Source of the DNA: an uncultured Aquimarina sp. | GTDB taxonomy: Bacteria; Bacteroidota; Bacteroidia; Flavobacteriales; Flavobacteriaceae | Length of the DNA: 64,000 bases | Assembly (NCBI GenBank): GCA_947498785.1 | Contig: CANMLS010000020.1 | Coordinates: 1-64,000, forward strand | Reading direction: 5' to 3' | Part shown: positions 45,976 through 55,870 of the stretch, piece after piece | How positions within the stretch are numbered: the first letter of the stretch is position 1 | Layout: each line of letters opens with the position of its first letter | Program-made: the position numbers and the translations under genes | Notes under the pieces: generated by a model | Seen by the model: the letters and a program-made list of their open reading frames with translations, nothing else | Databases searched by the model: none | What the model was told of the DNA's origin: nothing

Positions 45976-48471
45976 TTAGAAATAAAATCCAAAAGATCCT
46001 GTAACTCCAAATTTACGTGCATCGGGGTTATCAAAATAATTTCCTCTAAAATGAAAGTCAATTCTAAAAATTTTGAAAATGTTTCCAACTCCCAAACTAT
46101 ATTCCCAATATGCCTCATCATCAGGTGCTAGAAGAAGTTCATTAGACGGATCACTTAAGAGTCTGTTTGCATCAGATAATTCTCCCCAAGCTCCTCGTAA
46201 TCCAACTAATTCTCTAAGATTTAGTTTTCTTAGTAATGGTATTCTTGAAAATATTCTTCCGTTGAAATTATGTTCTAAATGTAAGGTTGCATAAGTATCG
46301 GTTACAAATTCATAAAAATTAAGTAAAGGAAAAGTGTTGTAAATAGATAAATATGTTTGATTTCCTGGGATTACACTTAATAATCCAAGGGGTACGTCTC
46401 CAAATGTTTTTCCAACTTCTAAAGTACTATTTAATCGTCCAAAACCACCTATGTTCCAAGGTTGTTGATATAAGAATTGAATTTTTTGATACTCAAAATC
46501 ACTATTTATAAAACCTTGTATACCCGCACTGTAATTAAGAAACAGAGTAGCAAAATCACCTTCATTTACAGTGACTCTATCTACACCATATCCTGTAGTT
46601 TTTCTATTAGGAAAATATGCCAGTGAAGTGGCTATTTCTGTTTGTTGTATTTCTGTTTGAAGTGTACCAGTTTCTGGATCAATAAAATCGAGACTAAATA
46701 GAGATCTATCTGCAGGTTTTAAAGTTCTATATGACCCAGTGACTCCAAATATCAGGTTTTTCCTAGGTTCGATAGCCAGTGAGAGTGCAGATAAATTTAT
46801 AGATGTTAACCTGTCATTATCACCGGTGGCAATAATAGATGATGAAGCAAGACTTCTACCCTCTACATCATTAGTATTTGTTAAACTTGCTCCTAATTGT
46901 TCTACATCCCTTCGGTTTCCTCCAGAAACAATAAGCCTAGATTTTCGATCAACAAGATATTTACCAGAGATACCATATTTAAATTTCTGATCCTTAAATC
47001 CATATGCTCCATATCCTTCGATACGCCATCTGTCATTGGATGTAAAATAAGTTCTACCGCCTGCTCTTAATCTAAATCCTTCAATATCGTTATATCCAAT
47101 AGTTGAGAATAGTGGGCCAAAATCAAAACCATTAAACTCTACATATCCAGTAGCTAATATAGTTCCTATATTATAAAGCCGCTTAAAAGCCTTTACAGTT
47201 CTAAGTGTGTCTAGTAATTTGTAAACTTTTTGCTCATCCTTATTCAATGCTTCCATTCTGGCATTTTCCCAGAAAGAATCTTCACGATTATAGATATCCT
47301 GGTCGTATGGGTCAACTTGGCTTTGGTAGAATTTTTTATCTTTTTTTATGTCAAATTTGTAGTTGTCATATAAGGTTGTTCTTTTGCCATAAACTCCACG
47401 AGACTTTTCTTTTTTACTAAAAGCAAAGTCAGATTGAAAATAGTCTTTGGTGATTAAAAAGATAGAATCATTTAATACATCAAATTCTTGTTCAATATAA
47501 AGATCTTTTACCCAGTTAATATTTGCACTCTTTGTGACTTCGAGATTTATTTCTTTGATAGCCCATGTGGTATCATTAACCCAGAAATCTCCTTTAAAAG
47601 TTAATTCATTCTTTCTTCTAGGGTAGTAAATAATATTATAACACCATTTGTTACCTATATATGCACTATCGGTAAGGACATAATTATATACCCCTATACC
47701 AGTTCTTGATAATGGACTTGTAAAACTTTTATCAAAGAACTTTAAGTAGTTTTCATAAATATCATAATCGGAATACAAATCTTTAACAAAAGCAATCAAT
47801 GTTTGGTTGTCACTAAAACCAGCATTTTTATTTCCTGTTAGAACTTCTTTGGATTCATTAAGGATATTATCTCCATATACTTTTGAACTGGCTTCATTAA
47901 GGAAAATTGGAAGATAGGTCTTTCCTGTTATCCTTGAAGTATCTACATCATCAAAAATAAACTCCATGCCATTAAAAATCCTACTGTTAATAAGAGAACT
48001 GTCAATAGTGTTTAAATCGAATTCTAGTTTCTCATATTTATCATAGGTGTATTGCTTAAACTTTTTCACCCCATTTTCTCTACGATTATCCCAGATTTTC
48101 CTTAAAATATCAATTGCAGGATTGTTTTTCTTAGAAGTTTTGCCTTTATAAATAACGACTTCATCTAATGCGGCTGCTTCCTCTTCGAGGAGGATTTCCA
48201 TTTTATAAGTAACTCGCTTGGTTAGCTCGACAGTCTTGGTCTTAAAACCAATAAAAGAAACTTTAATGCTAGAATAGTTTTCATCAGATTCCATATAAAA
48301 TCTACCATTCTCATCAGTAATTGTACCGACTGTAGAATTTACAAATACAATATTGGCAAAAGGTATGGGTTGTTTATTATTGTCAAATATCTGACCACCA
48401 ATTTTAGTTTGTGAATAAATGAAAGTTGAAGAAAAAAAAGTTAGAAGTACTCCTAAAATCAAATGTCTCAT
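45976..48471 (-). CDS. DUF5686 outer-membrane protein with carboxypeptidase-like domain
   Basis: The 831-residue product has a signal peptide (MRHLILGVLLTFFSSTFIYSQ), an N-terminal carboxypeptidase-regulatory-like beta-sandwich (TKIGGQIFDNNKQPIPFANI), and a long region ending in a beta-barrel with a C-terminal aromatic residue (SFGFYF). This matches DUF5686 and carboxypeptidase-like proteins of Bacteroidota, outer-membrane proteins of unknown transport or assembly role. No TonB box identified. It lies on the same strand as ppa but is upstream of it, with about 200 nt between. Confidence 0.85.
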   Translation of the reverse strand: MRHLILGVLLTFFSSTFIYSQTKIGGQIFDNNKQPIPFANIVFVNSTVGTITDENGRFYMESDENYSSIKVSFIGFKTKTVELTKRVTYKMEILLEEEAAALDEVVIYKGKTSKKNNPAIDILRKIWDNRRENGVKKFKQYTYDKYEKLEFDLNTIDSSLINSRIFNGMEFIFDDVDTSRITGKTYLPIFLNEASSKVYGDNILNESKEVLTGNKNAGFSDNQTLIAFVKDLYSDYDIYENYLKFFDKSFTSPLSRTGIGVYNYVLTDSAYIGNKWCYNIIYYPRRKNELTFKGDFWVNDTTWAIKEINLEVTKSANINWVKDLYIEQEFDVLNDSIFLITKDYFQSDFAFSKKEKSRGVYGKRTTLYDNYKFDIKKDKKFYQSQVDPYDQDIYNREDSFWENARMEALNKDEQKVYKLLDTLRTVKAFKRLYNIGTILATGYVEFNGFDFGPLFSTIGYNDIEGFRLRAGGRTYFTSNDRWRIEGYGAYGFKDQKFKYGISGKYLVDRKSRLIVSGGNRRDVEQLGASLTNTNDVEGRSLASSSIIATGDNDRLTSINLSALSLAIEPRKNLIFGVTGSYRTLKPADRSLFSLDFIDPETGTLQTEIQQTEIATSLAYFPNRKTTGYGVDRVTVNEGDFATLFLNYSAGIQGFINSDFEYQKIQFLYQQPWNIGGFGRLNSTLEVGKTFGDVPLGLLSVIPGNQTYLSIYNTFPLLNFYEFVTDTYATLHLEHNFNGRIFSRIPLLRKLNLRELVGLRGAWGELSDANRLLSDPSNELLLAPDDEAYWEYSLGVGNIFKIFRIDFHFRGNYFDNPDARKFGVTGSFGFYF

Positions 48472-48504
48472 CTAATATTTTTAAATAATGATTGTTATTT
48501 AACA

Positions 48505-48626
48505 TAATTATACCAGTTTATAATAAAGTCTATGTAGTCTATTCAAGACATCTTAAGTCAGAGAATGGTATGATCATACACATACTTTCTCATCATATGA
48601 TACTATATTATAACTGGTATTATAAT
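48505..48626. mobile_element. MITE-like element with terminal inverted repeats
   Basis: A core TACCAGTT(T)ATAATA near 48511 and its inverse TATTATAACTGGTA near 48606-48619 face each other across about 80 bp, and the flanks also match (AATTAT / ATTATAAT). Inside are further palindromes, including GTATGATCATAC. No gene is inside. The size and structure fit a miniature element or repeated palindrome; target duplication not established. The rest of the 478-nt gap (48472-48949) shows no gene. Confidence 0.4.
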
Positions 48627-48949
48627 CAATTCTGTAAAATCAATTTTAATGTTATTATTTTTATATCTATAACAAATCAATATACAAATACCCTACCTTG
48701 ATGTATGAAATTTTACTATTGCATTTGATTTTTCGGTTATCTGATTTTTTACAGTTTAAATTCAAAAAATTATTCATTAAACAATCTGCTGTAATGATAA
48801 ATGTAAAATCAATTAGTTAGTATAATTTCAAGAAAATATAAGTACATATATTAAAGATGTTAAGCTTATTTAGTTTATCAATTATCAGGCCATTTTTACA
48901 TTTGATAATGCTCCTGAAATTGAAGAAACACAAAATAAAGGAGTTCAGT

Positions 48950-49927
48950 TTACTTATACATCACTTTTTTGACAGCTTTAACAACATCTTTACTATTAGG
49001 TAACCATTCTTCTAATAATACAGGAGAATATGGTGTTGGTGTATCAGCAGTATTAATTTTTACAATTGGTGCATCTAGATAATCAAAAATATTTGCTTGT
49101 ACCTGATAAGTGATTTCTGAGGAAATATTAGCCAAAGGCCACGCTTCTTCTAAAATAACTAAACGATTGGTTTTTTTGACAGAAGTAAATATAGCATCAA
49201 GATCCAAAGGTCTAACGGTTCTTAAGTCAATAACTTCACAAGAAATATTTTCTTTAGCCAATTCGTCAGCAGCTTTATAAGCCTCCTTGATAATTTTTCC
49301 AAAAGAAACGATTGTAACATCATTACCTTCTTTTTTGATTTCAGCAACTCCAAGAGGGATAGTGTATTCTCCTTCAGGAACTTCTCCTTTATCTCCATAC
49401 ATTTGCTCACTTTCCATAAAGATAACAGGATCGTTATCACGAATGGCAGATTTTAGTAAACCTTTTGCATCTCTAGGATTAGATGGTACGACTACTTTTA
49501 GACCAGGTGTGTTTGCAAACCAGTTTTCAAAAGCTTGAGAGTGCGTTGCACCCAATTGACCAGCAGAAGCTGTTGGGCCTCTAAACACGATTGGAATATT
49601 AAATTGACCTCCTGTCATTTGACGCATTTTTGCTGCATTGTTGATGATTTGGTCAATACCTACTAATGAAAAGTTGAATGTCATAAATTCAATAATAGGT
49701 CTATTGCCGTTCATGGCACTTCCTACACCGATTCCAGAAAACCCTAATTCAGATATTGGAGTATCCAAAACACGATCAGGACCAAACTCATCTAACATTC
49801 CTTTGCTGGCTTTGTATGCTCCATTATATTCTGCAACTTCTTCACCCATTAGGTATATTGACTCATCTCGTCGCATTTCTTCACTCATTGCTTCGCAAAT
49901 TGCTTCTCTGAACTGTATCGTTTTCAT
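48950..49927 (-). CDS. pdhB: Pyruvate dehydrogenase E1 component beta subunit
   Basis: The 325-residue product is the beta subunit of the alpha2beta2-type E1 of the pyruvate dehydrogenase complex. Visible features: ESIYLMGEEVAEYNGAYKAS with the Glu that activates thiamine diphosphate, RVLDTPISELGFSGIGVGSA, FRGPTASAGQLGATHSQAFE and the C-terminal TPYSPVLLEEW. The alpha subunit is not in the window. It is divergent from etfBA, and a minus-strand TATTTTTG box at 49968-49961 fits a promoter. Confidence 0.93.
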   Translation of the reverse strand: MKTIQFREAICEAMSEEMRRDESIYLMGEEVAEYNGAYKASKGMLDEFGPDRVLDTPISELGFSGIGVGSAMNGNRPIIEFMTFNFSLVGIDQIINNAAKMRQMTGGQFNIPIVFRGPTASAGQLGATHSQAFENWFANTPGLKVVVPSNPRDAKGLLKSAIRDNDPVIFMESEQMYGDKGEVPEGEYTIPLGVAEIKKEGNDVTIVSFGKIIKEAYKAADELAKENISCEVIDLRTVRPLDLDAIFTSVKKTNRLVILEEAWPLANISSEITYQVQANIFDYLDAPIVKINTADTPTPYSPVLLEEWLPNSKDVVKAVKKVMYK

Positions 49928-49999
49928 TGATTTTATAATTATTTTGTGCTACACGAAAGGCAAAAATAGCAATTAAAACCCTTTAGTAGGGGGGTAAAA

Positions 50000-50033
50000 T
50001 TGAGAAATTTATTATGCACGCATAGTAAATTTG
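50000..50033 (+). promoter_or_regulatory. Candidate etfBA promoter
   Basis: TTG at 50000-50002 and TAAATTTG at 50026-50033, 23 nt apart, about 58 nt before the etfB ATG. Confidence 0.5.
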
Positions 50034-50090
50034 ACTTTTTATTTGTACATTCGCTTTTATTATTAAATTCTCAAAAAATACCTATATAAA

Positions 50091-50837
50091 ATGAAGATAT
50101 TAGTTTGTATTAGTCATGTACCAGACACAACTTCCAAAATTAATTTTACGGACGGTGATACTAAGTTTGATACTAATGGGGTGCAATTTGTAATTAACCC
50201 TAATGATGAATTTGGATTAACACGTGCAATGTGGTTTAAAGAAAAGCAAAGTGCGTCTGTAGATGTTGTAAACATTGGAGGTCCAGAAACAGAACCTACT
50301 TTGCGTAAAGCGTTGGCTATTGGTGCTGATAATGCAATTAGAGTTAATACAGTAGCTACCGATGGTTTTTATGTAGCTAAACAATTGGCAAGAGTAGTGC
50401 AAGATGGTGGGTATGACCTTGTAATTGCAGGAAGAGAATCTATAGATTATAATGGAGGAATGGTTCCTGGTATGATAGCAGCAATTACTGGTGCCAATTT
50501 TGTAAATACATGTATAGGGTTACAAATAGAGGGAGATACTGCAACAGCGATTCGTGAGATTGATGGGGGTAAAGAAACTTCTACTGCCAAATTACCATTG
50601 GTGATAGGTGGACAAAAAGGATTAGTTGAGGAAAGTGATTTACGTATTCCTAATATGCGTGGAATTATGATGGCTCGTAAAAAACCACTTACCGTAGTAG
50701 AACCTATTGAGGCGAGTCAGGAGACAAAAGCTGTTCAATTTCAAAAACCAGCGCCAAAAGGAGATGTTACATTGGTAGATCCTGAAAATATAGACCAGTT
50801 AGTTTCTTTATTGCATAATGAAGCTAAAGTGATCTAA
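50091..50837 (+). CDS. etfB: Electron transfer flavoprotein beta subunit
   Basis: The 248-residue ETF beta/FixA protein carries AMP-binding and partner-contact features: MKILVCISHVPDTTSKINF, LVIAGRESIDYNGGMVPG, and AKLPLVIGGQKGLVEESDLR. ETF takes electrons from acyl-CoA and similar dehydrogenases. It is followed 67 nt later by etfA on the same strand, and ends before the etfA start without a terminator, so they form an operon. Confidence 0.95.
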   Translation: MKILVCISHVPDTTSKINFTDGDTKFDTNGVQFVINPNDEFGLTRAMWFKEKQSASVDVVNIGGPETEPTLRKALAIGADNAIRVNTVATDGFYVAKQLARVVQDGGYDLVIAGRESIDYNGGMVPGMIAAITGANFVNTCIGLQIEGDTATAIREIDGGKETSTAKLPLVIGGQKGLVEESDLRIPNMRGIMMARKKPLTVVEPIEASQETKAVQFQKPAPKGDVTLVDPENIDQLVSLLHNEAKVI

Positions 50838-50904
50838 TTAGGGATTTAAAAACAAAATTTAAAATAAATACTGAGATCAGATCAGTAGTAAAAAAATAAG
50901 AAAT

Positions 50905-51873
50905 ATGTCAGTTTTAATATATACAGAAAATGAAGACGGAAAATTTAAAAAAACCGCTTTAGAAGTAGCTTCCTATGCAAAAGAAGTTGCTGATATGCTT
51001 GGTACAACAGTAACAGCAGTGAGTATTAATGGTGGTGATAGTAGTGAATTAGGAGCTTATGGAGTGGATAAGGTTTTAGAGATAAAAAATGATAAACTTA
51101 CAGCCTTTAATGTAAAAGCTTATGCAGATGTGATCAAACAGGCAGCAAAAAAAGAAGGTGTAAAAGTAATTGTGGTAAGTTCTACTGCGAATAGTAAGTT
51201 TTTAGCCCCATTATTAGCAGTGCATCTTGATGCAGGATATGCATCCAATGTAGTAGCGTTGCCAGAGAGTGTGTCTCCTTTTAAAATTAAGCGTACAGCA
51301 TTTACAAATAAAGCGTTTAATATAACCGAAATGTCTTCTGATGTTAAGATAATAGGATTGTCTAATAATGCTTTTGGACTTAAAGAAAATTCTGGAGCAG
51401 CTCTGGTAGAAGTATATCAGCCAACGCTTTCTGATAAAGATTTTACAGTAGAAGTAACAGCAGTTGATAGAGCTACTGATAAAGTTTCTATTGCAGATGC
51501 AGAAATTGTTGTATCGGGAGGTCGTGGATTAAAAGGACCAGAGAATTGGGGGATGATAGAAGAGCTTGCTGATGTGCTCGGTGCAGCTACAGCTTGTTCT
51601 AAGCCAGTAAGTGATATGGGATGGAGACCACATGCAGAACATGTTGGACAAACAGGAAAACCTGTTGCTTCAAACTTATATATTGCAATAGGAGTTTCTG
51701 GTGCTATTCAACATTTGGCAGGAATTAATGCAAGTAAAGTAAAAGTGGTAATTAACAATGATCCTGAGGCCCCTTTCTTCAAAGCGGCAGACTATGGAGT
51801 TGTAGGAGATGCTTTTGAAGTGGTGCCAAAACTTATAGAAAAATTAAAAGAATTTAAGGCGAATAACGCATAA
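50905..51873 (+). CDS. etfA: Electron transfer flavoprotein alpha subunit
   Basis: The 322-residue ETF alpha has the FAD-binding C-terminal domain: SGGRGLKGPENWGMIEELA, SKPVSDMGWRPHAEHVGQTG, and AIGVSGAIQHLAGI. It pairs with EtfB. A strong terminator follows at 51900-51947. Confidence 0.95.
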   Translation: MSVLIYTENEDGKFKKTALEVASYAKEVADMLGTTVTAVSINGGDSSELGAYGVDKVLEIKNDKLTAFNVKAYADVIKQAAKKEGVKVIVVSSTANSKFLAPLLAVHLDAGYASNVVALPESVSPFKIKRTAFTNKAFNITEMSSDVKIIGLSNNAFGLKENSGAALVEVYQPTLSDKDFTVEVTAVDRATDKVSIADAEIVVSGGRGLKGPENWGMIEELADVLGAATACSKPVSDMGWRPHAEHVGQTGKPVASNLYIAIGVSGAIQHLAGINASKVKVVINNDPEAPFFKAADYGVVGDAFEVVPKLIEKLKEFKANNA

Positions 51874-51899
51874 TTTTCATAAATTGTGCCCAAATCAGG

Positions 51900-51947
51900 G
51901 CTGTTTGAACTGAGGTAAAAGTCCATATGTTCAAACAGTCTTTTTTT
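51900..51947 (+). terminator. Terminator of etfBA
   Basis: CTGTTTGAAC (51901-51910) pairs with GTTCAAACAG (51929-51938) and is followed by a T-rich run. It overlaps the frame of the next gene if an upstream ATG is chosen, which argues for the ATG at 51960. Confidence 0.8.
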
Positions 51948-51959
51948 ATTGAGAGCAAT

Positions 51960-52577
51960 ATGAGTTTAGTTCGTCTGAACATAAAAGGAATATCATACAG
52001 TCAAACCCAAAATGGTGCATATGCATTAATTTTGAGCGAGATGGATGGAGAAAGAAAGTTACCAATTGTTATAGGAGCTTTTGAAGCTCAATCTATAGCT
52101 ATTGCTTTAGAAAAGGAGATTAAACCTCCTAGGCCACTTACCCATGATCTTTTTAAAAACTTTGCAGATCGATTTGACATTGTTGTAAAACAAGTGATTA
52201 TTCATAAGCTGGTAGATGGTGTTTTTTATTCTAGTGTTATCTGTGAACGAGATAAAATAGAAGAAATTATAGATGCAAGAACAAGTGATGCAATCGCTTT
52301 AGCGTTGCGATTTCAGGCACCTATATTTACATATAAAAATATCTTGGATCAGGCTGGGATTTACCTGAAAGTTAATCCGAAGAAAGATGATGACAATGAT
52401 CCTGAAAGTTTATTAGTAGATGAACTTGTGTCTGATGATATTGAAATGGTAGGCAAAGAAACTAGTTATCCAGATTTATCTCTTGAAGAACTTAATCGAA
52501 TGCTCGACCAAGCTGTTAATAATGAGGATTATGAGCTAGCAGCAAGGATTCGAGATGAGATTTCTAAAAGAGGATAG
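51960..52577 (+). CDS. Bifunctional nuclease family protein with UVR motif
   Basis: The product (205 residues from ATG 51960) has a DUF151/BFN domain (VRLNIKGISYSQTQNGAYAL, LPIVIGAFEAQSIAIALEKE, RTSDAIALALRFQAPIF) and a C-terminal UvrB/UvrC-type motif (SLEELNRMLDQAVNNEDYEL, AARIRDEISK). Plant BFN proteins are nucleases; the bacterial role is uncertain. An upstream ATG at 51927 would lie inside the etfBA terminator. It precedes the CNT transporter on the same strand by about 50 nt, so an operon is likely. Confidence 0.85.
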   Translation: MSLVRLNIKGISYSQTQNGAYALILSEMDGERKLPIVIGAFEAQSIAIALEKEIKPPRPLTHDLFKNFADRFDIVVKQVIIHKLVDGVFYSSVICERDKIEEIIDARTSDAIALALRFQAPIFTYKNILDQAGIYLKVNPKKDDDNDPESLLVDELVSDDIEMVGKETSYPDLSLEELNRMLDQAVNNEDYELAARIRDEISKRG

Positions 52578-52630
52578 TTTTATATGTCTATATAAAAAAT
52601 CTAATGTTTTTTTAAATTATTTCAATATTT

Positions 52631-54331
52631 ATGAAGAAAGGAGTACTTACTTTTCTGTTTTCACTATTTATTTTTACCGTATTATCTGCTCAATCAATAG
52701 AGAAAAAATGGGCTTTAGAAGAGATTAACGGAGCTTCAATGGAGGTTCCTAATGTTGAAAAAGGAGATTTTCTTCAATTAGAAAAGGGGCAATTTTCATA
52801 TTCTTTTAATGGAGCTTCAGAGATACTTAAAGGAGATTATATTCAACAAAACAATATTCTTTTGTTTTTCCCAGAGCCTGCTAATGATTCTCTAATTCGT
52901 TATAGAGTAACTACATTAACAGACTCTACATTAGTAGTTACAAAAAAAGGAATTACATATGGATTTAGTGCAGAAAAAGAAATAACAGAAGTAACTCCTG
53001 ATACAGAGGTGAATCAACTTATACCTAGTCAAGGTTTTTCTTTTAGCAGCTTATCAAGAGGTGTTTTAGGAATGATAGTACTTTTGATAATTGCTTACCT
53101 GTTTAGTAGTAATAGAAAAGCAATAAATTGGAAAACAGTTGGAATTGGACTAGGAGCTCAATTACTGCTGGCTTTTGGAGTGCTAAAAGTAGGCTTTGTA
53201 CAAAAAACTTTTGAATTTGTAGGAAAAATATTTGTTCTGATTCTTGATTTTACAAGAGCAGGAAGCGAATTTCTATTGGGAGATATGATGAATGTAGATA
53301 GTTTTGGATTTATCTTTTTATTTCAAGTACTTCCAACGATTATATTTTTTTCAGCTCTAACCTCAGTTTTGTTTTATCTTGGTGTTATTCAGGTTGTTGT
53401 TAAAGGAATGGCTTGGGTGTTAACTAAATTGATGGGTATTTCGGGAGCAGAGAGTTTGAGCGTGGCAGGTAACATATTTTTGGGTCAAACAGAAGCCCCG
53501 TTGATGATAAAAGCTTATCTGGAGCGCATGACGCGATCAGAAATTCTCTTAGTTATGATAGGAGGTATGGCGACTGTTGCGGGAGGTGTATTGGCTGCAT
53601 ATATAGGTTTTCTAGGAGGAGATGATCCTGCATTAAGATTAGAATTTGCAAAACACTTATTAGCGGCCTCTGTTATGGCTGCACCAGGCGCAATAGTAAT
53701 TTCGAAATTGCTATACCCTCAACAAGAACCTATTGATACTGATGTTAAAGTTTCTAGTGATAAAATAGGTTCTAATATTTTAGATGCTATTGCTAACGGA
53801 ACTACTGAAGGGCTTAAGTTGGCAGCAAATGTGGGAGCTATGCTTTTAGTATTCATTGCATTTATTGCAATGATAAATTATGGATTTGGAAAATTTGGAG
53901 AGCTGACAGGTCTAGATCATTTTTTAGCAAAAAACACACCCTATAGTACATTTTCATTGGAAGCTATTTTAGGAACAGTATTCGCGCCTTTGATGTGGTT
54001 AATAGGTGTTGCCAAAGAAGATATGATGCTTATGGGGCAATTATTAGGAATTAAATTAGCTGCGAGTGAATTTGTGGGATATATCCAATTAGCGGATTTA
54101 AAAAACCCAGCCAGCTCTTTGCATTTTACCTATAATAAATCTGTGATTATGGCAACTTATATGCTTTGTGGTTTTGCAAATTTTGCCTCAATTGGAATAC
54201 AAATTGGAGGTATAGGTTCATTAGCTCCTGGTCAACGAAAAACCTTGTCAGAGTTTGGAATGAAAGCATTATTAGGAGGTACTGTAGCTTCTCTGTTATC
54301 GGCAACAATTGCAGGGATGATAATAGGATAA
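52631..54331 (+). CDS. CNT-family nucleoside transporter with N-terminal secreted domain
   Basis: The 566-residue protein has a signal peptide (ending VLSAQ) and a soluble N-terminal domain of about 120 residues with lipocalin-like beta pattern (SIEKKWALEEINGASMEVP, GDFLQLEKGQFSYSFNGASE), then an integral membrane CNT (NupC) part starting near residue 140, with motifs ALTSVLFYLGVIQ, AGNIFLGQTEAPLMIK, MATVAGGVLAAYIG and PGAIVISKLLYP. CNT proteins import nucleosides using Na+ or H+. The added secreted domain is known in Bacteroidota but its role is unclear. Confidence 0.85.
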   Translation: MKKGVLTFLFSLFIFTVLSAQSIEKKWALEEINGASMEVPNVEKGDFLQLEKGQFSYSFNGASEILKGDYIQQNNILLFFPEPANDSLIRYRVTTLTDSTLVVTKKGITYGFSAEKEITEVTPDTEVNQLIPSQGFSFSSLSRGVLGMIVLLIIAYLFSSNRKAINWKTVGIGLGAQLLLAFGVLKVGFVQKTFEFVGKIFVLILDFTRAGSEFLLGDMMNVDSFGFIFLFQVLPTIIFFSALTSVLFYLGVIQVVVKGMAWVLTKLMGISGAESLSVAGNIFLGQTEAPLMIKAYLERMTRSEILLVMIGGMATVAGGVLAAYIGFLGGDDPALRLEFAKHLLAASVMAAPGAIVISKLLYPQQEPIDTDVKVSSDKIGSNILDAIANGTTEGLKLAANVGAMLLVFIAFIAMINYGFGKFGELTGLDHFLAKNTPYSTFSLEAILGTVFAPLMWLIGVAKEDMMLMGQLLGIKLAASEFVGYIQLADLKNPASSLHFTYNKSVIMATYMLCGFANFASIGIQIGGIGSLAPGQRKTLSEFGMKALLGGTVASLLSATIAGMIIG

Positions 54332-54430
54332 AATTCGACTATATTTATTGTTAATAATATAATTTACCACCTCGTTTAATGACTATATCATAAACTATGT
54401 AGTAAACAATATCTCATTGTCTATTTTTTG

Positions 54431-54438
54431 TATATTTG
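54431..54438 (+). promoter_or_regulatory. -7 box of thyA promoter
   Basis: TATATTTG matches TAnnTTTG about 45 nt before the thyA ATG. A clear -33 TTG at the usual distance was not found. Confidence 0.45.
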
Positions 54439-54483
54439 GTTTAGTTTTAGAATAATTTTAACAAATATTGAAGGAGTAAAGTA

Positions 54484-55308
54484 ATGAAACAATATCTTGA
54501 CCTGGTACGTCATGTCTTACAAAATGGTAATGAAAAGGGTGATAGGACAGGGACAGGGACTAAAAGTGTTTTTGGGTATCAAATGCGTTTTGATCTTAGC
54601 GAAGGCTTTCCTATGGTTACCACAAAAAAACTCCATCTCAAATCTATAGTTTACGAATTGTTATGGTTTTTAAAAGGAGATACTAATGTTGGATATCTGC
54701 AAGAAAATGGTGTTCGTATATGGAACGAATGGGCCGATAAAAAAGGAGATTTAGGACCAGTATATGGTTATCAATGGAGAAATTGGGATGGAAATGAGAT
54801 TGATCAGATTCAGGAAATAGTAGATACCCTAAAAAAGAATCCTAATAGCCGACGTATGTTAGTATCTGCTTGGAATCCAAGTGTTTTACCTGACACCTCA
54901 AAATCTTTTTCAGAGAACGTAGCAAATGGTAAAGCAGCTTTGCCTCCTTGCCATGCTTTTTTTCAGTTTTATGTTGCAGACGGAAAACTATCTTGTCAAC
55001 TATATCAACGTAGTGCGGATATTTTTTTAGGTGTCCCATTTAATATTGCATCTTATGCTTTGTTTACTATGATGATGGCACAGGTTTGTGATTATGAAGT
55101 AGGTGAATTTATCCATACTTTTGGAGATGCACATATATATAATAATCATAAAGAGCAATTAGAATTACAACTATCAAGAGAGCCTCGAAAATTACCCAAA
55201 ATAATAATTAATCCAGAGGTGAAAAATATTTTTGGTTTTGTTTTTGATGATTTCAAGTTAGTAGACTACGATCCTCATCCGCATATTAAAGGAACAGTCG
55301 CAGTTTAA
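54484..55308 (+). CDS. thyA: Thymidylate synthase
   Basis: The 274-residue enzyme makes dTMP from dUMP with methylene-tetrahydrofolate. The catalytic cysteine is in [10 protein letters not shown] (Cys156), with [14 protein letters not shown] at the start, [20 protein letters not shown] and [12 protein letters not shown] later. A slightly longer loop ([16 protein letters not shown]) precedes the active-site Cys compared with E. coli. DHFR, which regenerates the folate cofactor, is encoded 5.4 kb downstream; it is not in the same operon. A small TonB-like gene follows by 34 nt. Confidence 0.97.
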   Translation: MKQYLDLVRHVLQNGNEKGDRTGTGTKSVFGYQMRFDLSEGFPMVTTKKLHLKSIVYELLWFLKGDTNVGYLQENGVRIWNEWADKKGDLGPVYGYQWRNWDGNEIDQIQEIVDTLKKNPNSRRMLVSAWNPSVLPDTSKSFSENVANGKAALPPCHAFFQFYVADGKLSCQLYQRSADIFLGVPFNIASYALFTMMMAQVCDYEVGEFIHTFGDAHIYNNHKEQLELQLSREPRKLPKIIINPEVKNIFGFVFDDFKLVDYDPHPHIKGTVAV

Positions 55309-55342
55309 CCACTCTCTTACCCAATTTAAATAACCTACTACT

Positions 55343-55768
55343 ATGAAGAAATTATTACTAATATTTACAATTTTGTTTTCAATATTCTCCTTTTCTCAGG
55401 ATGCAATAATTTTATCCCAGGAGAATGCAAACGAAAAAGGGATAACGCCAATTTGGCCAAAATGTGATCGATCAAGACTGGAACCTATGGTATGTTTTGA
55501 TCAGAAATTGAGAAATCATATTATTAAGAATTTTGAATATCCAGATATAGCTTTAAATAAAGGTCTTAGTGGAACAGTTACTGTAGAATTTATTATAAAT
55601 AGTAAGGGTAAGGTAGAAGTGATTGAGGTTACAGGTGCCCATCGATATTTGCAAAGAGAAGCGATTAGAATTATAAGAACTATTCCCAAAATGAAACCTG
55701 GTAAATGGGGTAATAAACCTATAGCCGTAGCCTATACTGTACCTATTACTTTTAGAAAACCACAATAA
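55343..55768 (+). CDS. TonB C-terminal domain secreted protein
   Basis: The 141-residue protein has a signal peptide (MKKLLLIFTILFSIFSFSQ) and a TonB-type C-terminal domain (NKGLSGTVTVEFIINSKGKVEVIEVTG, YLQREAIRIIRTIPKMKPGKW, GKPIAVAYTVPITF) without an N-terminal transmembrane anchor. Such stand-alone periplasmic TonB-domain proteins are common in Bacteroidota. It follows thyA by 34 nt on the same strand. Confidence 0.85.
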   Translation: MKKLLLIFTILFSIFSFSQDAIILSQENANEKGITPIWPKCDRSRLEPMVCFDQKLRNHIIKNFEYPDIALNKGLSGTVTVEFIINSKGKVEVIEVTGAHRYLQREAIRIIRTIPKMKPGKWGNKPIAVAYTVPITFRKPQ

Positions 55769-55829
55769 CCATATGTTAATTTTAACAATGCATTAACCTT
55801 GTTAAGGGATCAAAAAAAATAAAAATCAG

Positions 55830-55837
55830 TAAATTTG
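55830..55837 (+). promoter_or_regulatory. -7 box of egtBD promoter
   Basis: TAAATTTG matches TAnnTTTG. It lies across the first TTG of the longest egtB frame, which supports the ATG at 55871 as the real start. Confidence 0.5.
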
Positions 55838-55870
55838 AGTGTATTCGTAAGTTGGATACACTCTTTTTTT

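Noticed and set aside
48492-48701. 69-codon ORF in the MITE-like region
   Set aside because: It spans the inverted repeats and has no coding features.
48880-48963. Short plus-strand peptide-like frame before pdhB
   Set aside because: Only about 30 codons without a start, ending inside the pdhB gene; could be chance.
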